DNA of 18,314 bases from Fidelibacterota bacterium (lineage in GTDB: Bacteria > Fidelibacterota > Marinisomatia > Marinisomatales > TCS55). Shown in pieces: positions 1-8,370 of this stretch (position 1 is the stretch's first letter; the number at the start of each line of letters is the position of its first letter). The translations under genes were made by a program, and so were the position numbers. The DNA lies in assembly GCA_002713385.1 (NCBI GenBank), contig PAWC01000062.1, positions 1 through 18,314 on the forward strand, read 5' to 3'. A model generated the notes under the pieces. That model was not told where the DNA came from. It made no database searches and was given only the letters and a program-made list of their open reading frames with translations.

Positions 1-1351
1 AATCCAAAACGATACGCGGAAACTCACTTATTTTTAGATCTTTATAAATAAAGACTTCAACCGCAAACGTATAAAACACCATTAAGGCTGCTGTTTCAAC
101 CAATGTTGTATAACCGCCAAAAATGCCCAGTAAAACTAAAAATGGGATTATTATTTCCCATTTAGCTGCCCATAAAGCTGCACCTATATTTATCTTATTT
201 GCTGACTCTGTTACATGGTTTTTTCCTTTTCCCTGGATAACTGACCATCCAGCAACTGCCAGAACAAGTAATATTCCAGGAATAAACCCAGCTATAAAAA
301 TATCTTTAACGGATACTCCAGCTGTCACTCCAAAAAGAATTGCCGGTAAACTGGGTGGAAATAATAAACCCAAAGAACCAGCAACAGTGATCAATCCTAA
401 TGAAAATAATTCATTATACCCTTCTTTTCTCAATAACGGATAGAGCAAACCACCTAATGCTAAAATTGTTACTCCTGAACCGCCAGTTAATGCAGTGAAA
501 AATCCACAGAGAAAAACAATTACAATCGGCGTACCACCGGGAATCCAGCCAAATAAAACCCTGAAAACCTTGAACATTCTTTGCGAAGCACCACTTTCAG
601 CTAAAATATATCCTGCCAATGTGAATAACGGAATGGTAGGCAATGAAGGTGAAACAACAATGCGATATGCTTCTGCAGGAATAGCTGCAACAGGTACATA
701 CTCACTCCAAAATAGTAATCCGGCAATTCCTCCCAAACCCACAAAGATTGGCGCACCATAATAAAGTGAGAAAAGAATCGCTGCACAGCCAATAAAAAGG
801 ATTATACTATTTTCATTAAAAGCATCTGAAAAAGCAATAAACGTCCACATGAATGCCATCATCAGCATGGAACTGCGTAGCATACGATTACTAAAACTGC
901 TGTAAAAAATTTGGATCGCCATCAATGTGAATCCGACAGGCATAATTCCTTGCGCAAACCAGCGCGGAATATTTGGCGCTATGTTGAAAGGATATTGAAA
1001 TTCGACTAGAATCAAATTCCAACTGCCCCACATCAAAGAAATGACAACAATAAACGAAATATTCTTTGCTATCCAGCGGCCAAAATGAAAATCCTCATCT
1101 GCTTGAAATAACGGTTTTGTTGTTAGAGCTAATAATCTATTTTGACGTGTTGCAAGCACAGCCCCTACAAAACCGATCCATAAGGTCATATGCTGGACCA
1201 ATACCGGTGAAGCTGGAACACCTGCACCACCAAAAAATCGCGATAATGTTTCGAAAGCAGGAAGGAATGCTAAAAGGAAGAAAACAGCTAATGCAAGTAT
1301 ATCCTCGCCCCATTGGAGACGCTGGGTAATATGATTTTTCTGTTTAGTCAT
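1..1351 (-). CDS. dctM: Fused TRAP transporter small/large permease (DctQ-DctM), 3' end cut by window edge
   Basis: Inner-membrane permease of a TRAP (tripartite ATP-independent periplasmic) transporter, which imports a solute from the periplasmic binding protein using an ion gradient. I translated 450 codons from the ATG at 1351; the frame stays open to base 1. Residues about 15-175 form a DctQ-like part with four to five hydrophobic segments (about 18-35, 53-68, 94-115, 134-152, 158-175). From about residue 180 the protein is DctM-like: a first helix with the GAPIFVGLGG loop (199-208), the characteristic loop around GFFTALTGGSGVT (283-295), and LGLLFPPSLPAI (328-339). Separate DctM proteins are about 425 residues and fused QM forms about 600-650, so roughly 150-200 residues lie outside the window. 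The start is 3 bases after the binding-protein stop; an ATG at 1355 runs into a stop after three codons. It is the third gene of a T-P-QM operon. Confidence 0.92.
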   Translation of the reverse strand, partial: MTKQKNHITQRLQWGEDILALAVFFLLAFLPAFETLSRFFGGAGVPASPVLVQHMTLWIGFVGAVLATRQNRLLALTTKPLFQADEDFHFGRWIAKNISFIVVISLMWGSWNLILVEFQYPFNIAPNIPRWFAQGIMPVGFTLMAIQIFYSSFSNRMLRSSMLMMAFMWTFIAFSDAFNENSIILFIGCAAILFSLYYGAPIFVGLGGIAGLLFWSEYVPVAAIPAEAYRIVVSPSLPTIPLFTLAGYILAESGASQRMFKVFRVLFGWIPGGTPIVIVFLCGFFTALTGGSGVTILALGGLLYPLLRKEGYNELFSLGLITVAGSLGLLFPPSLPAILFGVTAGVSVKDIFIAGFIPGILLVLAVAGWSVIQGKGKNHVTESANKINIGAALWAAKWEIIIPFLVLLGIFGGYTTLVETAALMVFYTFAVEVFIYKDLKISEFPRIVLD

Positions 1352-1354
1352 TCA

Positions 1355-2368
1355 TTATTCAGATGTTTGCTGCAATTCATCCAATGAATCTTTTTCGGCC
1401 ATGTATTCTATGACCTTATCAAAGATTTCTTCAGAAACATAAGTTCCACGCAATTCAGGATACCAAGACTTAATGTAGTTTTTCCAGTGTGCTTTTTCCT
1501 CTGGCGTTGGCCGATAAATTTTCAGTCCATATTTCTGCATTACTTTAATCGCTTCATCATCCTGATGGCGGGTACTTTGCTGGTGCATTAATCCTATATC
1601 TTGAGCAATTTCCATCATCTTTGATTGATGATCGGATGATATTTTATCCCAGATGCGCTTATCTATAATTACGCCAGCAGTTAATACTCCCCAATTTATA
1701 TCCAGCATATAATTCACACTGCTAAACCATTGTTGTGACAGGGCATACAGTGGTGGTGTGGCTATGGCATCTATCAAACCAGTCTGCAGACCGCTCAATA
1801 CATCAATTGACGCCAATGGTACAGCTTGAAATCCTGCCTGCTCCCACATTTCCTGAAAATGATAATCACCTGCCCAGGTAAAGATTTTCATGGTTTTAAG
1901 ATCATCTATATACACAATAGGTTTAGCTGTAAACCATTTTGCCCAGCCAACATCAGCCCACAGGAGAACTTCGAAACCATTTTCTCGCATACCAGCTGTT
2001 AATTGATCTGACATTCGTTTACGCAGCCAATCCACATCATCATAATCATCAAAAACCATGGGTAACACAAAACCATTGACTTCAGGATTTATTTCAGATA
2101 ATCCTTCAGTGGAAACTGCCGCTGCGTGGATTTGTCCGATTCGTATTTTTCGAATCATATCCCGTTCATCACCAACAACTCCGCCAGGATATATGCGCAA
2201 AACAATTTGTCCATTGGTTGCTTCTTTCCAGCGCTGTCCCATTTCCACAAGCATACCATGCCAATCTGTGCCTTCAGGAACCAGTGTCGCCATTTTTATG
2301 ATGGTTTTTTTAGCACTGGCTTCACCCATTAAAAGAAGACAAAACAGTATGCGGTAAAAAGCAGTCAT
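1355..2368 (-). CDS. dctP: TRAP transporter periplasmic solute-binding protein, DctP family (TatP-like)
   Basis: Periplasmic substrate-binding protein of 337 residues, the usual DctP length. A signal peptide (hydrophobic 5-14, cleavage near EASA|KK at 19/20) has no lipobox, so the mature protein should be soluble in the periplasm. Family landmarks are the N-terminal IIKMATLVPEGT (23-34), the W-K-E-ATNGQIVLRIYPGGVVGDE stretch (47-68), the EINPEVNGFVLPMVF region (92-106) and the LSGLQTGLIDAIATPP block (191-206). In most DctP proteins the segment reading DLKGLKIR ends in an arginine that salt-bridges the ligand carboxylate. Here the equivalent stretch is DDLKTMKIFTW (155-165) with Phe-163 in place of Arg, so a carboxylate ligand is doubtful. 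The ATG directly follows the stop of the upstream TatT-like gene with no gap, and the QM permease begins 3 bases downstream, so the three are one transcript. The substrate cannot be read from sequence. Confidence 0.93.
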   Translation of the reverse strand: MTAFYRILFCLLLMGEASAKKTIIKMATLVPEGTDWHGMLVEMGQRWKEATNGQIVLRIYPGGVVGDERDMIRKIRIGQIHAAAVSTEGLSEINPEVNGFVLPMVFDDYDDVDWLRKRMSDQLTAGMRENGFEVLLWADVGWAKWFTAKPIVYIDDLKTMKIFTWAGDYHFQEMWEQAGFQAVPLASIDVLSGLQTGLIDAIATPPLYALSQQWFSSVNYMLDINWGVLTAGVIIDKRIWDKISSDHQSKMMEIAQDIGLMHQQSTRHQDDEAIKVMQKYGLKIYRPTPEEKAHWKNYIKSWYPELRGTYVSEEIFDKVIEYMAEKDSLDELQQTSE

Positions 2369-3220
2369 TTAGTAAAAGAGCTCATCTGTCCTTGAAAGTA
2401 ACCAAAGTGCTCGCTCACGGGCAATAATATTCCCTAAAGCTAATTCTTTATTACTTTCTACATCCATAGAGAGGACTTCCTTTAATAATAATTCAAACTC
2501 ATCTTTCTTTTGCAGTGATACATGAACATTTTCAGCAAATGACACTTTCGCTCCCGCATCTTGTCTATTTGAAAAAAGCATGGCTTGTTCATAATGTTTT
2601 GTTGCGTTTTCAACATTATTACCCATTAAGTCTGTACGTGCCATAGTATATGAAATCATTGCAGAGTGTATGGCACCATAATTCCATGAGGGATCAATTT
2701 CCAGTGCTGTTTCCAATAAATAGCCCACAATTGGGAGTTGAATCACCCATTTTGCTTTACCTCTGCTTGAACCAATAGCTCCACCATACGCAGCGCCCAG
2801 CCAATATAAATACGGCACATCTTTTTCAGTAAACGTAACATCTTCCATAATCCAATCCATCATGATTTGCAGTTCAGGATGACGGAATTGTATTGCTTTT
2901 TTTCCATAGGAAGTAGCTTTCTCAAAACTTTCTAAAGCTTTGGCGTAGAGCTTTTTCCCGGACTCATAATCATCTTCAATCAAACGGTCCGCTTTTTCTA
3001 CAATAAATGCATATGTGTATTGAGCCCGCAATTTTGCAGCTTCCAGGTAAAGTTTATCGTCATTACTTACTAGTTTTTTTTCTGCTAAAATTACTTTTCG
3101 ATGAAATACATCGTGAGTAAAACCAGGATGGTGTTCTAAATAATACGCTGTAGAGCAGGAAGAACCCCAGATACACAATAAACAAAAACTTACAATACGA
3201 AAATAGCACTTCATTAACAT
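2369..3220 (-). CDS. tatT: TatT-like TPR lipoprotein, T component of a TPR-associated TRAP transporter
   Basis: Predicted lipoprotein of 283 residues. A hydrophobic signal (8-18) ends in G-S-S-C at 19-22, with Cys-22 the likely lipidated residue; the -3 position is atypical. The rest is helical with repeat-like segments, for example the YAKALESFEKATSYGKKAI stretch (about 91-109) and the ENATKHYEQAMLF stretch (about 205-217). It also has the LYWLGAAYGGAIGSSRGKA block (138-156) that I associate with the TRAP-transporter T-component family, typified by Treponema pallidum TatT (Tp0956). In that family the T protein is a trimeric TPR lipoprotein that associates with the binding protein. The next genes, with no gap, are the binding protein and the fused permease, the same order as in T. 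pallidum. Two ATGs (codons 1 and 3) are possible starts and neither has a clear ribosome binding site. The 42-base gap to glyA holds a weak terminator-like hairpin, so this operon may have its own promoter. Confidence 0.85.
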   Translation of the reverse strand: MLMKCYFRIVSFCLLCIWGSSCSTAYYLEHHPGFTHDVFHRKVILAEKKLVSNDDKLYLEAAKLRAQYTYAFIVEKADRLIEDDYESGKKLYAKALESFEKATSYGKKAIQFRHPELQIMMDWIMEDVTFTEKDVPYLYWLGAAYGGAIGSSRGKAKWVIQLPIVGYLLETALEIDPSWNYGAIHSAMISYTMARTDLMGNNVENATKHYEQAMLFSNRQDAGAKVSFAENVHVSLQKKDEFELLLKEVLSMDVESNKELALGNIIARERALWLLSRTDELFY

Positions 3221-3245
3221 AGGTATGAATTTAGAGAGATTAATG

Positions 3246-3280
3246 AAAAAATAAGAGAACGATCAGTTTAATAGATCGTC
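3246..3280 (-). terminator. Possible weak Rho-independent terminator at the glyA 3' end
   Basis: Reading the minus strand, ACGATC (3279-3274) pairs with GATCGT (3264-3259) across a 9-base loop, extended by one G-U pair, and overlaps the last codons of glyA. After four intervening bases comes a T-rich run (TTATTTTTT, 3254-3246). The stem is short and the run is offset, so it could be partial attenuation before the TRAP operon or chance. Confidence 0.3.
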
Positions 3281-4561
3281 ATAGAGAGGAAAAGAATCAC
3301 AAAGCTCTTTTACAATTGAAATGACATTACTGATAACATCATCATTTTCTGGATCACTAATGACTTGATCAATCAAATCACAAATAATGAGCATTTGATC
3401 TTCTTTCATACCTCTTGTTGTAATGGCTGGGGTACCGATCCGTATTCCGCTCGTAATGAATGGACTTCGCTCATCAAAAGGAACCATATTTTTGTTTACC
3501 GTGATTCCGGCTTTTTCAAGTGCTTTTTCAGCAGCTTTACCTGTGATCTCTTTATTAGTCAAATCTATTAAGATAACATGGGTATCTGTTCCGCCAGAAA
3601 CCAAATGGTAATCTTTATTTAAAAATGCTTCTGCAAGGCTTTGAGCATTCTGCACAATTTGGCTGGTATAGTCTTTAAAAGAAGGCTGTAGCGCTTCACC
3701 AAATGCAACTGCTTTAGCTGCGATGATATGCATTAATGGACCACCTTGAATTCCCGGCATGACCATGGAATCAATCAATTCAGACATATTTTTTACACGT
3801 CCGGATTTAGGAGCCACAACACCAAATGTATTTTCCCTATCTTTTCCCATCATAATCATACCACCCCGTGGCCCACGTAATGTCTTATGAGTAGTTGTAG
3901 TTACTACATCACAATACGGCATTGGTGAAGGATGCAGTCCAGTTGCTACCAATCCGGCCGGATGAGCAATATCAGCCATAAGAAAGGCGCCGATCTCATC
4001 AACAACAGCTTTGAAATCCTCAAATTCTATATGTCTTGGATAGGCACTGCCGCCACAGATAATCAATTTTGGTTTATACTCTTTAGCCAATTTTCTAACT
4101 TCATCAAAATTAACTCGCCCTGTTTCTCTGTCTACCTGGTAAGAAACAACATTGAAGAGTTTTCCAGAAAAATTCACAGGACTGCCATGAGTTAAATGTC
4201 CGCCATGAGCCAAGTCTAACCCCATGATTGTATCACCGGTCTTAATAAAGGTGAACAATGCAGCCATATTTGCCTGGGATCCAGAATGGGGTTGAACATT
4301 AACGTATTCAGCATTAAACAGCTTTTTGGCACGGTCTCTTGCTAAATTTTCGGCCTCATCCACATGCTCACAACCACCATAATAGCGTTTACCGGGGTAG
4401 CCTTCGGCATACTTGTTGGTCATGACGCCGCCAGCCATTTCCAGAACTGGATAACTAACAAAATTTTCTGATGCAATCAATTCAAGGGTTGCTGATTCAC
4501 GTCCCACTTCGCGCATTAAAATTTGATGTAATTCGGGATCAGCGTCTTTAAGATAAAACAC
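3263..4561 (-). CDS. glyA: Serine hydroxymethyltransferase
   Basis: Cytosolic PLP enzyme that converts serine and tetrahydrofolate to glycine and 5,10-methylene-tetrahydrofolate, the main one-carbon source for purine, thymidylate and methionine synthesis. The protein is 432 residues, a normal bacterial length. Visible signatures are ELIASENF (27-34), the YPGKRYYGG loop (55-63), the PLP-phosphate contact HSGSQAN (92-98), the D-I-A-H motif (197-200) that stacks and holds the cofactor ring, and the [14 protein letters not shown] block (221-234) whose Lys-226 forms the Schiff base. The C-terminal small domain includes [15 protein letters not shown]. The start is GTG at 4561, supported by an AGAGGGG ribosome binding site seven bases upstream; there is no in-frame ATG nearby that keeps the N-terminus. 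It lies 22 bases after the TPR lipoprotein gene. No functional link to the neighbouring envelope genes is evident. Confidence 0.97.
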   Translation of the reverse strand: MFYLKDADPELHQILMREVGRESATLELIASENFVSYPVLEMAGGVMTNKYAEGYPGKRYYGGCEHVDEAENLARDRAKKLFNAEYVNVQPHSGSQANMAALFTFIKTGDTIMGLDLAHGGHLTHGSPVNFSGKLFNVVSYQVDRETGRVNFDEVRKLAKEYKPKLIICGGSAYPRHIEFEDFKAVVDEIGAFLMADIAHPAGLVATGLHPSPMPYCDVVTTTTHKTLRGPRGGMIMMGKDRENTFGVVAPKSGRVKNMSELIDSMVMPGIQGGPLMHIIAAKAVAFGEALQPSFKDYTSQIVQNAQSLAEAFLNKDYHLVSGGTDTHVILIDLTNKEITGKAAEKALEKAGITVNKNMVPFDERSPFITSGIRIGTPAITTRGMKEDQMLIICDLIDQVISDPENDDVISNVISIVKELCDSFPLYDDLLN

Positions 4562-4568
4562 AATTATA

Positions 4569-4575
4569 CCCCTCT
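4569..4575 (-). promoter_or_regulatory. Strong ribosome binding site of glyA
   Basis: AGAGGGG on the minus strand, seven bases before the GTG start at 4561. It is the clearest Shine-Dalgarno on this strand and fixes GTG as the glyA start. Most other genes here have weak or absent sites. Confidence 0.7.
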
Positions 4576-4583
4576 AATATTTT

Positions 4584-5861
4584 TTACCACTTCGAGTCTT
4601 TTTTGAGCTTTTCATCTACCCAATCATAGCATTCACCACTGGGTGTGACATAGCCTTGATTTTTTACATCATCATTCAACATAAACCACTGGGCTTTCGA
4701 GAATAATACTTCATTATCTTTAAGCCATGAATTAGAATTATTGAAGCGTCGGTAACCTAGTTCTTCGGCTTTGAAAAAGTTATTTTGAGCCAAGGTCGCA
4801 ATAATCCGATCATCCAAAGAGATTGCAGCACTTCTGCAGTCTTGGAATGATTTGTAATACACATTTCCTTTTCTACCGTAAGATTCTCCATTATTCTTAT
4901 CAATTGAAATGGCTTTATCAGCCCAGCGTAACGCTTTTGCATATTTTTGATTTGCAATGTTTATATCACATATTTTTAATGCGATATGAATATCACGTGG
5001 ATTGAGTATGAAAAGTTCTTCATAGGCATTTGAAGCTTCATCCAATTGATCCGCACTAGAATACGCTTGACCCAGTTTTCGATAAGCCAATTTACTGGTA
5101 TTATCTATTCGAATCACTGTCTCCAGCACTGACACTGCTTCCAATGGTTTATCATTGGAGATTAAACGTTCGGCTAAATCTAACCCGTACGAAACATTAT
5201 CATTGTTGGTACGAAAGCGTTCACGATAAATATCTAATGGATCTTTACCTGTTTTTTCATAGACAAGAGCAATTTCACTTTGTGCTTTTTCATTGGTTGG
5301 ATCTTTATCCAGAATCTGTTCGAGAAAATCAATTTGATCATTATACAAGCCTTGTTCACCATACAGTTTTGCTAAGTCCATTTTGATTTCCATATCATCC
5401 GGCATCAATTCACTTAAACGATTTAACTCTGCAATCTGTAGATCTGTTTTACCCTGTTTCGAATACGCATAAACAAGACGTTTGCGTAATTGTACATTAT
5501 TGGGCAACTGTTGCAATCCTTTAACCAAAACAAATTCAGAACTGTCGAATAAACCTAAAGATTCAAAAGCGACAGCATAATATTGATATACTTCTACAGG
5601 ATCATCACGGTCACAACCTAATTCCACAATTTCTCTATACACATTTATCGTTGAGTGCCAGTCCCTATTTTTATAATATTCAGCTGCACTGCTTAAAAGT
5701 CTGGGGCATCGGACTGTACGCAAAGAGTCAAGATATGCATCATAAGCTGCATCTGCATCCGCTTGCCCATCTTCGGGTGGAACACACATTGAAATAAATA
5801 AAGCTGTTATACCTAAAGTAATTAACTTGGGAAAATAAATTGATTTCATCGAATGATACAT
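4584..5861 (-). CDS. TPR-repeat protein, probable lipoprotein
   Basis: TPR scaffold protein of about 425 residues from the start chosen here. A basic N-terminus and hydrophobic segment (PKLITLGITALFIS) end at I-S-M-C, Cys-26, an imperfect lipobox, so it is probably a lipoprotein. Seven or eight TPR-like helical hairpins of about 34 residues follow, roughly residues 55-330, with typical end patterns such as QILDKDPTNEKA, FILNPRDIHIA and AISIDKNNGES. The C-terminal 60 residues are a non-TPR tail rich in W, Y and D. The frame opens at a GTG at 5888, but the ATG at 5861 overlaps the upstream stop as TAATG and leaves a better signal peptide; the ATG at 5849 is also possible. The overlap suggests translational coupling to the barrel gene. 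TPRs bind other proteins; the partner is unknown, though the barrel and lipoprotein just upstream are the natural candidates. Confidence 0.8.
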   Translation of the reverse strand: MYHSMKSIYFPKLITLGITALFISMCVPPEDGQADADAAYDAYLDSLRTVRCPRLLSSAAEYYKNRDWHSTINVYREIVELGCDRDDPVEVYQYYAVAFESLGLFDSSEFVLVKGLQQLPNNVQLRKRLVYAYSKQGKTDLQIAELNRLSELMPDDMEIKMDLAKLYGEQGLYNDQIDFLEQILDKDPTNEKAQSEIALVYEKTGKDPLDIYRERFRTNNDNVSYGLDLAERLISNDKPLEAVSVLETVIRIDNTSKLAYRKLGQAYSSADQLDEASNAYEELFILNPRDIHIALKICDINIANQKYAKALRWADKAISIDKNNGESYGRKGNVYYKSFQDCRSAAISLDDRIIATLAQNNFFKAEELGYRRFNNSNSWLKDNEVLFSKAQWFMLNDDVKNQGYVTPSGECYDWVDEKLKKDSKW

Positions 5862-7117
5862 TATTTTGGTCTTCTTTTTACGAACCACAGGTCACCTAAT
5901 TGCAAGCCGACTGTGAAATGTTGAATTGTTTCATCTGAAATTAAATCGCTAGTGCGAACGCCATATTTATAAGCAAAATCTATTTGATTATTTGCAACAC
6001 CAAATTTAATACCAAACCCTAAAGAAATTCCCATTTCATTCACACTTTCATCCACTTCTTCCAGCAAATCTTTGCGTAAATAAACGCCACCTCTATATTG
6101 AATTTTTTGAGCAAGTTTAAATGCTGCTGCTGGAGAAAATTTTGCTAAACCCAAAGACAATTGCTGAGATAGATTTACATAGTGGGACAATAGTGGAAAT
6201 AAAGATCTATCCTTCTTCCCTACATCATGCCAACTGTGCGCTTCAAGCATCAAGTGCAAATCGCTGTTCATTACCAAATCGAGACCAAATCCCAATTCAG
6301 ATGGGTTTAATATATCATTAAAAATATTGATTTCAGTGCTGGGAACACTTGCAGGCGCAGGATTATCAGCGCTATCATAATAGTTATTATTGTTGACATC
6401 TTCAAAAGGCTGAAAAGAATAGTGTTTTACTTTTACAGGGTTAATTGCACCTCCAAACATAAAATATATATTCAAAGGTAAATTTCCATAGTTATATCTC
6501 TCTGATGACAAAAATACTTTATAAAGTGATCCGGAATATAAATGTCGTTGAAAATAATGATATAAGCGTTGATCAATGCTGAATTTGGCATCTTTGCGCA
6601 AAGAACCGAATATTATATCCAGTTCTATTGCCATGTTTTCTTTAGCTGATATGGGGAATCGTACTGCAGTATACAAAGATGAAATTCCGCCTGAACCATC
6701 AACTAAACGTTTTGTTAAAAGTGTATCATCATCCACATAAAATTCTATTTGATAATCTTCAATGATATACTGTTGATTAAAAAGCGGCTTTACTCCAAAA
6801 CCCCAGGCATATTTTTCACCTATTGGAACTGTAAATTGTGCACTACTTATTCCTGTTAAGCCATTTACTCCTAAATCACTTGTAAATTCATCACCATTAT
6901 AATTGCCAGATAAATAAGTATATTTCAAGTGATTCCACGTTACAGGGTTTGACAGAGAAATATTTTGATTGAAAGAAGGAACAATCCCGCGGCTGGACAT
7001 TGCAGCCGCTGCAGCATTATGATTAAAGGAAATTAATCCAAGACCATAAGCATTATGAATTGACTGACTATATAAGACAGTAAACGAGAAAAAGATAATG
7101 AGTTTACGGAGCCACAT
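5861..7117 (-). CDS. Outer-membrane beta-barrel protein of unknown function (FadL/OmpP1-like style)
   Basis: About 418 residues. It has a signal peptide (MWLRKLIIFF... ending near YSQS), then an N-terminal segment with an Ala-rich stretch (NAAAAAMSSRG) and SLSNPVTW. This resembles the plug-proximal region of FadL/OmpP1-type barrels, which commonly read A-x-A-M-x-x-A...NPA. Alternating hydrophobic/polar strands separated by polar loops follow (for example WGFGVKPLF, MAIELDIIFGSL, MGISLGFGIKFG). The C-terminal TVGLQLGDLWFVKRRPK ends the last strands. Residues D240 to D251 (6365-6400) form an EF-hand-like loop with D, N, N and D at positions 1, 3, 5 and 12. The frame is open from an ATG at 7150, but the ATG at 7117 gives the cleaner signal peptide; either way the gene overlaps the upstream lipoprotein. 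The assignment to the outer membrane is an inference from composition and pattern, and the specific family is not certain. Confidence 0.75.
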   Translation of the reverse strand: MWLRKLIIFFSFTVLYSQSIHNAYGLGLISFNHNAAAAAMSSRGIVPSFNQNISLSNPVTWNHLKYTYLSGNYNGDEFTSDLGVNGLTGISSAQFTVPIGEKYAWGFGVKPLFNQQYIIEDYQIEFYVDDDTLLTKRLVDGSGGISSLYTAVRFPISAKENMAIELDIIFGSLRKDAKFSIDQRLYHYFQRHLYSGSLYKVFLSSERYNYGNLPLNIYFMFGGAINPVKVKHYSFQPFEDVNNNNYYDSADNPAPASVPSTEINIFNDILNPSELGFGLDLVMNSDLHLMLEAHSWHDVGKKDRSLFPLLSHYVNLSQQLSLGLAKFSPAAAFKLAQKIQYRGGVYLRKDLLEEVDESVNEMGISLGFGIKFGVANNQIDFAYKYGVRTSDLISDETIQHFTVGLQLGDLWFVKRRPK

Positions 7118-8363
7118 ATTGAATAAATAGCTTCGGATATAATGAGTCATGATCTGCAGAATAAAAATGAACTTCAGTTTGCAGATTATTATTTATGTTG
7201 GCGTAAAGTTTTAAACCAAGGTTGCCCACATTTTCAAAATATTGATTCTGAAGAAAGTCCTTTATGTTAAATACAACTTTATTATCCAGGACAGATCCAC
7301 TGGAATATAGTGAACTGTGAACACTATAATCATCTTCATCTATTGATACAAAACTTGACAAGTCAACAGTATCTTTGAGTGCTGCAGCCCAAATACTAAA
7401 TGAAGAAATATTCGAATCTGGAACAATATGTAATGTCAACTCAGCTTTGTCAAAACTTGTTTGTTTCGGCAATTGAAGAGTATCTAGAAAATCCATTTTA
7501 ATTAGACTGCGTAATCCTTTGCCACGACCAATAGTGATATAAGATGTATCCTGTTCTGTCAGTTCTGGAGGAACCATAATACTTAAATCTTGGGTGGTAA
7601 GAAATGATTTGAAAAGTGTATCAATCAGTGTATCAATCTGTGCAGTATCAGCTGAATCTGGGTATGTGAATTCACGATAAAAAACTTCAAGTTTGGGGGT
7701 CAATGTTTGAGTATAATCATATTCACGACTATAAAATGAATTCAGATCATCTACACTATCATCAAGCTTTAACATTAACGTATAATTAAGCGACGTATCG
7801 GCAAATGTCGTATCAAACAAAACATCGGCTGGAAAACGTACTCTGTAACGTGTGATAGTCGTATCCACATCATAGCTTTCTTCCGCTGCTGTTGAAACCA
7901 AAACACCTGCATCAATTTCGGTTTCAGTAAAATTCAAGTAATGGGTTTCTGATTCACTGAAGATAGAATCTATTTTTTCAGGAAAATAATACATCGAATA
8001 AGTGGCTGGGATTTCCAGAGTATCTTTGGATATTTCAACTGTAAAAAATGCACTATCAATGGTAATGGCTGTATCTAGAAACGATGCTAAAGTTGAATAG
8101 TAAGATTCAAATGAAATAAATGAAGTTTCAAACAATATTGCTTTATACTCAAATCCTTCATCGAATCCCAAATAGAGTTTAGACTTACTACCAATGATGG
8201 GCGGCACTTGATATGTCTGACCAGTTATATCATAAAGCTCTCGTGCTTCAAGTTCTAATTCCGCTTCACTCAAGTCAGCATGCAACGGTTCTTCCATGCA
8301 GCCAGTATAGATTAAACAGACCAGACCGATCCCAAGGATTCTGAATATAACTGATGATTTCAT
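7104..8363 (-). CDS. Exported lipoprotein with two similar beta-sandwich-like halves (DNRLRE-like)
   Basis: Lipoprotein of 419 residues. The hydrophobic signal (5-19) ends in Y-T-G-C with Cys-22 the lipid site, followed by acidic residues. The mature protein looks all-beta and acidic, with many Thr, Ser and Asp, and appears to contain two related halves. Half one (about 55-235) runs from SKLYLGFDEG through ITIDSAFFTVEI to TPKLEVFYRE. Half two (about 275-419) runs from GLRSLIKMDF through SFDKAELTLHIV to YPKLFIQYVAP. Each half has the pattern of a DNRLRE-type or carbohydrate-binding-like jelly roll: a 'segment, then x-x-A-x-L-x-L, then P-K-L-x-V-x-Y end'. I propose this by eye only. The ATG follows the upstream gene by 22 bases, with a TATAAT box seven bases before it. 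The 3' end overlaps the barrel gene, so the two are probably coupled. The function is unknown; ligand or surface-polymer binding is a guess. Confidence 0.8.
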   Translation of the reverse strand: MKSSVIFRILGIGLVCLIYTGCMEEPLHADLSEAELELEARELYDITGQTYQVPPIIGSKSKLYLGFDEGFEYKAILFETSFISFESYYSTLASFLDTAITIDSAFFTVEISKDTLEIPATYSMYYFPEKIDSIFSESETHYLNFTETEIDAGVLVSTAAEESYDVDTTITRYRVRFPADVLFDTTFADTSLNYTLMLKLDDSVDDLNSFYSREYDYTQTLTPKLEVFYREFTYPDSADTAQIDTLIDTLFKSFLTTQDLSIMVPPELTEQDTSYITIGRGKGLRSLIKMDFLDTLQLPKQTSFDKAELTLHIVPDSNISSFSIWAAALKDTVDLSSFVSIDEDDYSVHSSLYSSGSVLDNKVVFNIKDFLQNQYFENVGNLGLKLYANINNNLQTEVHFYSADHDSLYPKLFIQYVAP

Positions 8364-8370
8364 TAAGTGG

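Noticed and set aside
123..1329. Plus-strand open frames at 123-443, 495-761 and 1066-1329, and a minus-strand frame at 601-792
   Set aside because: They all lie within the long minus-strand DctQM permease frame, which has clear family motifs; the short frames have composition of antisense or shifted coding sequence and no ribosome binding sites.
5862..5888. GTG at 5888 as start of the TPR lipoprotein gene
   Set aside because: It puts a long Lys-rich leader before the signal peptide. The ATG at 5861 overlaps the upstream stop as TAATG and gives a normal signal.
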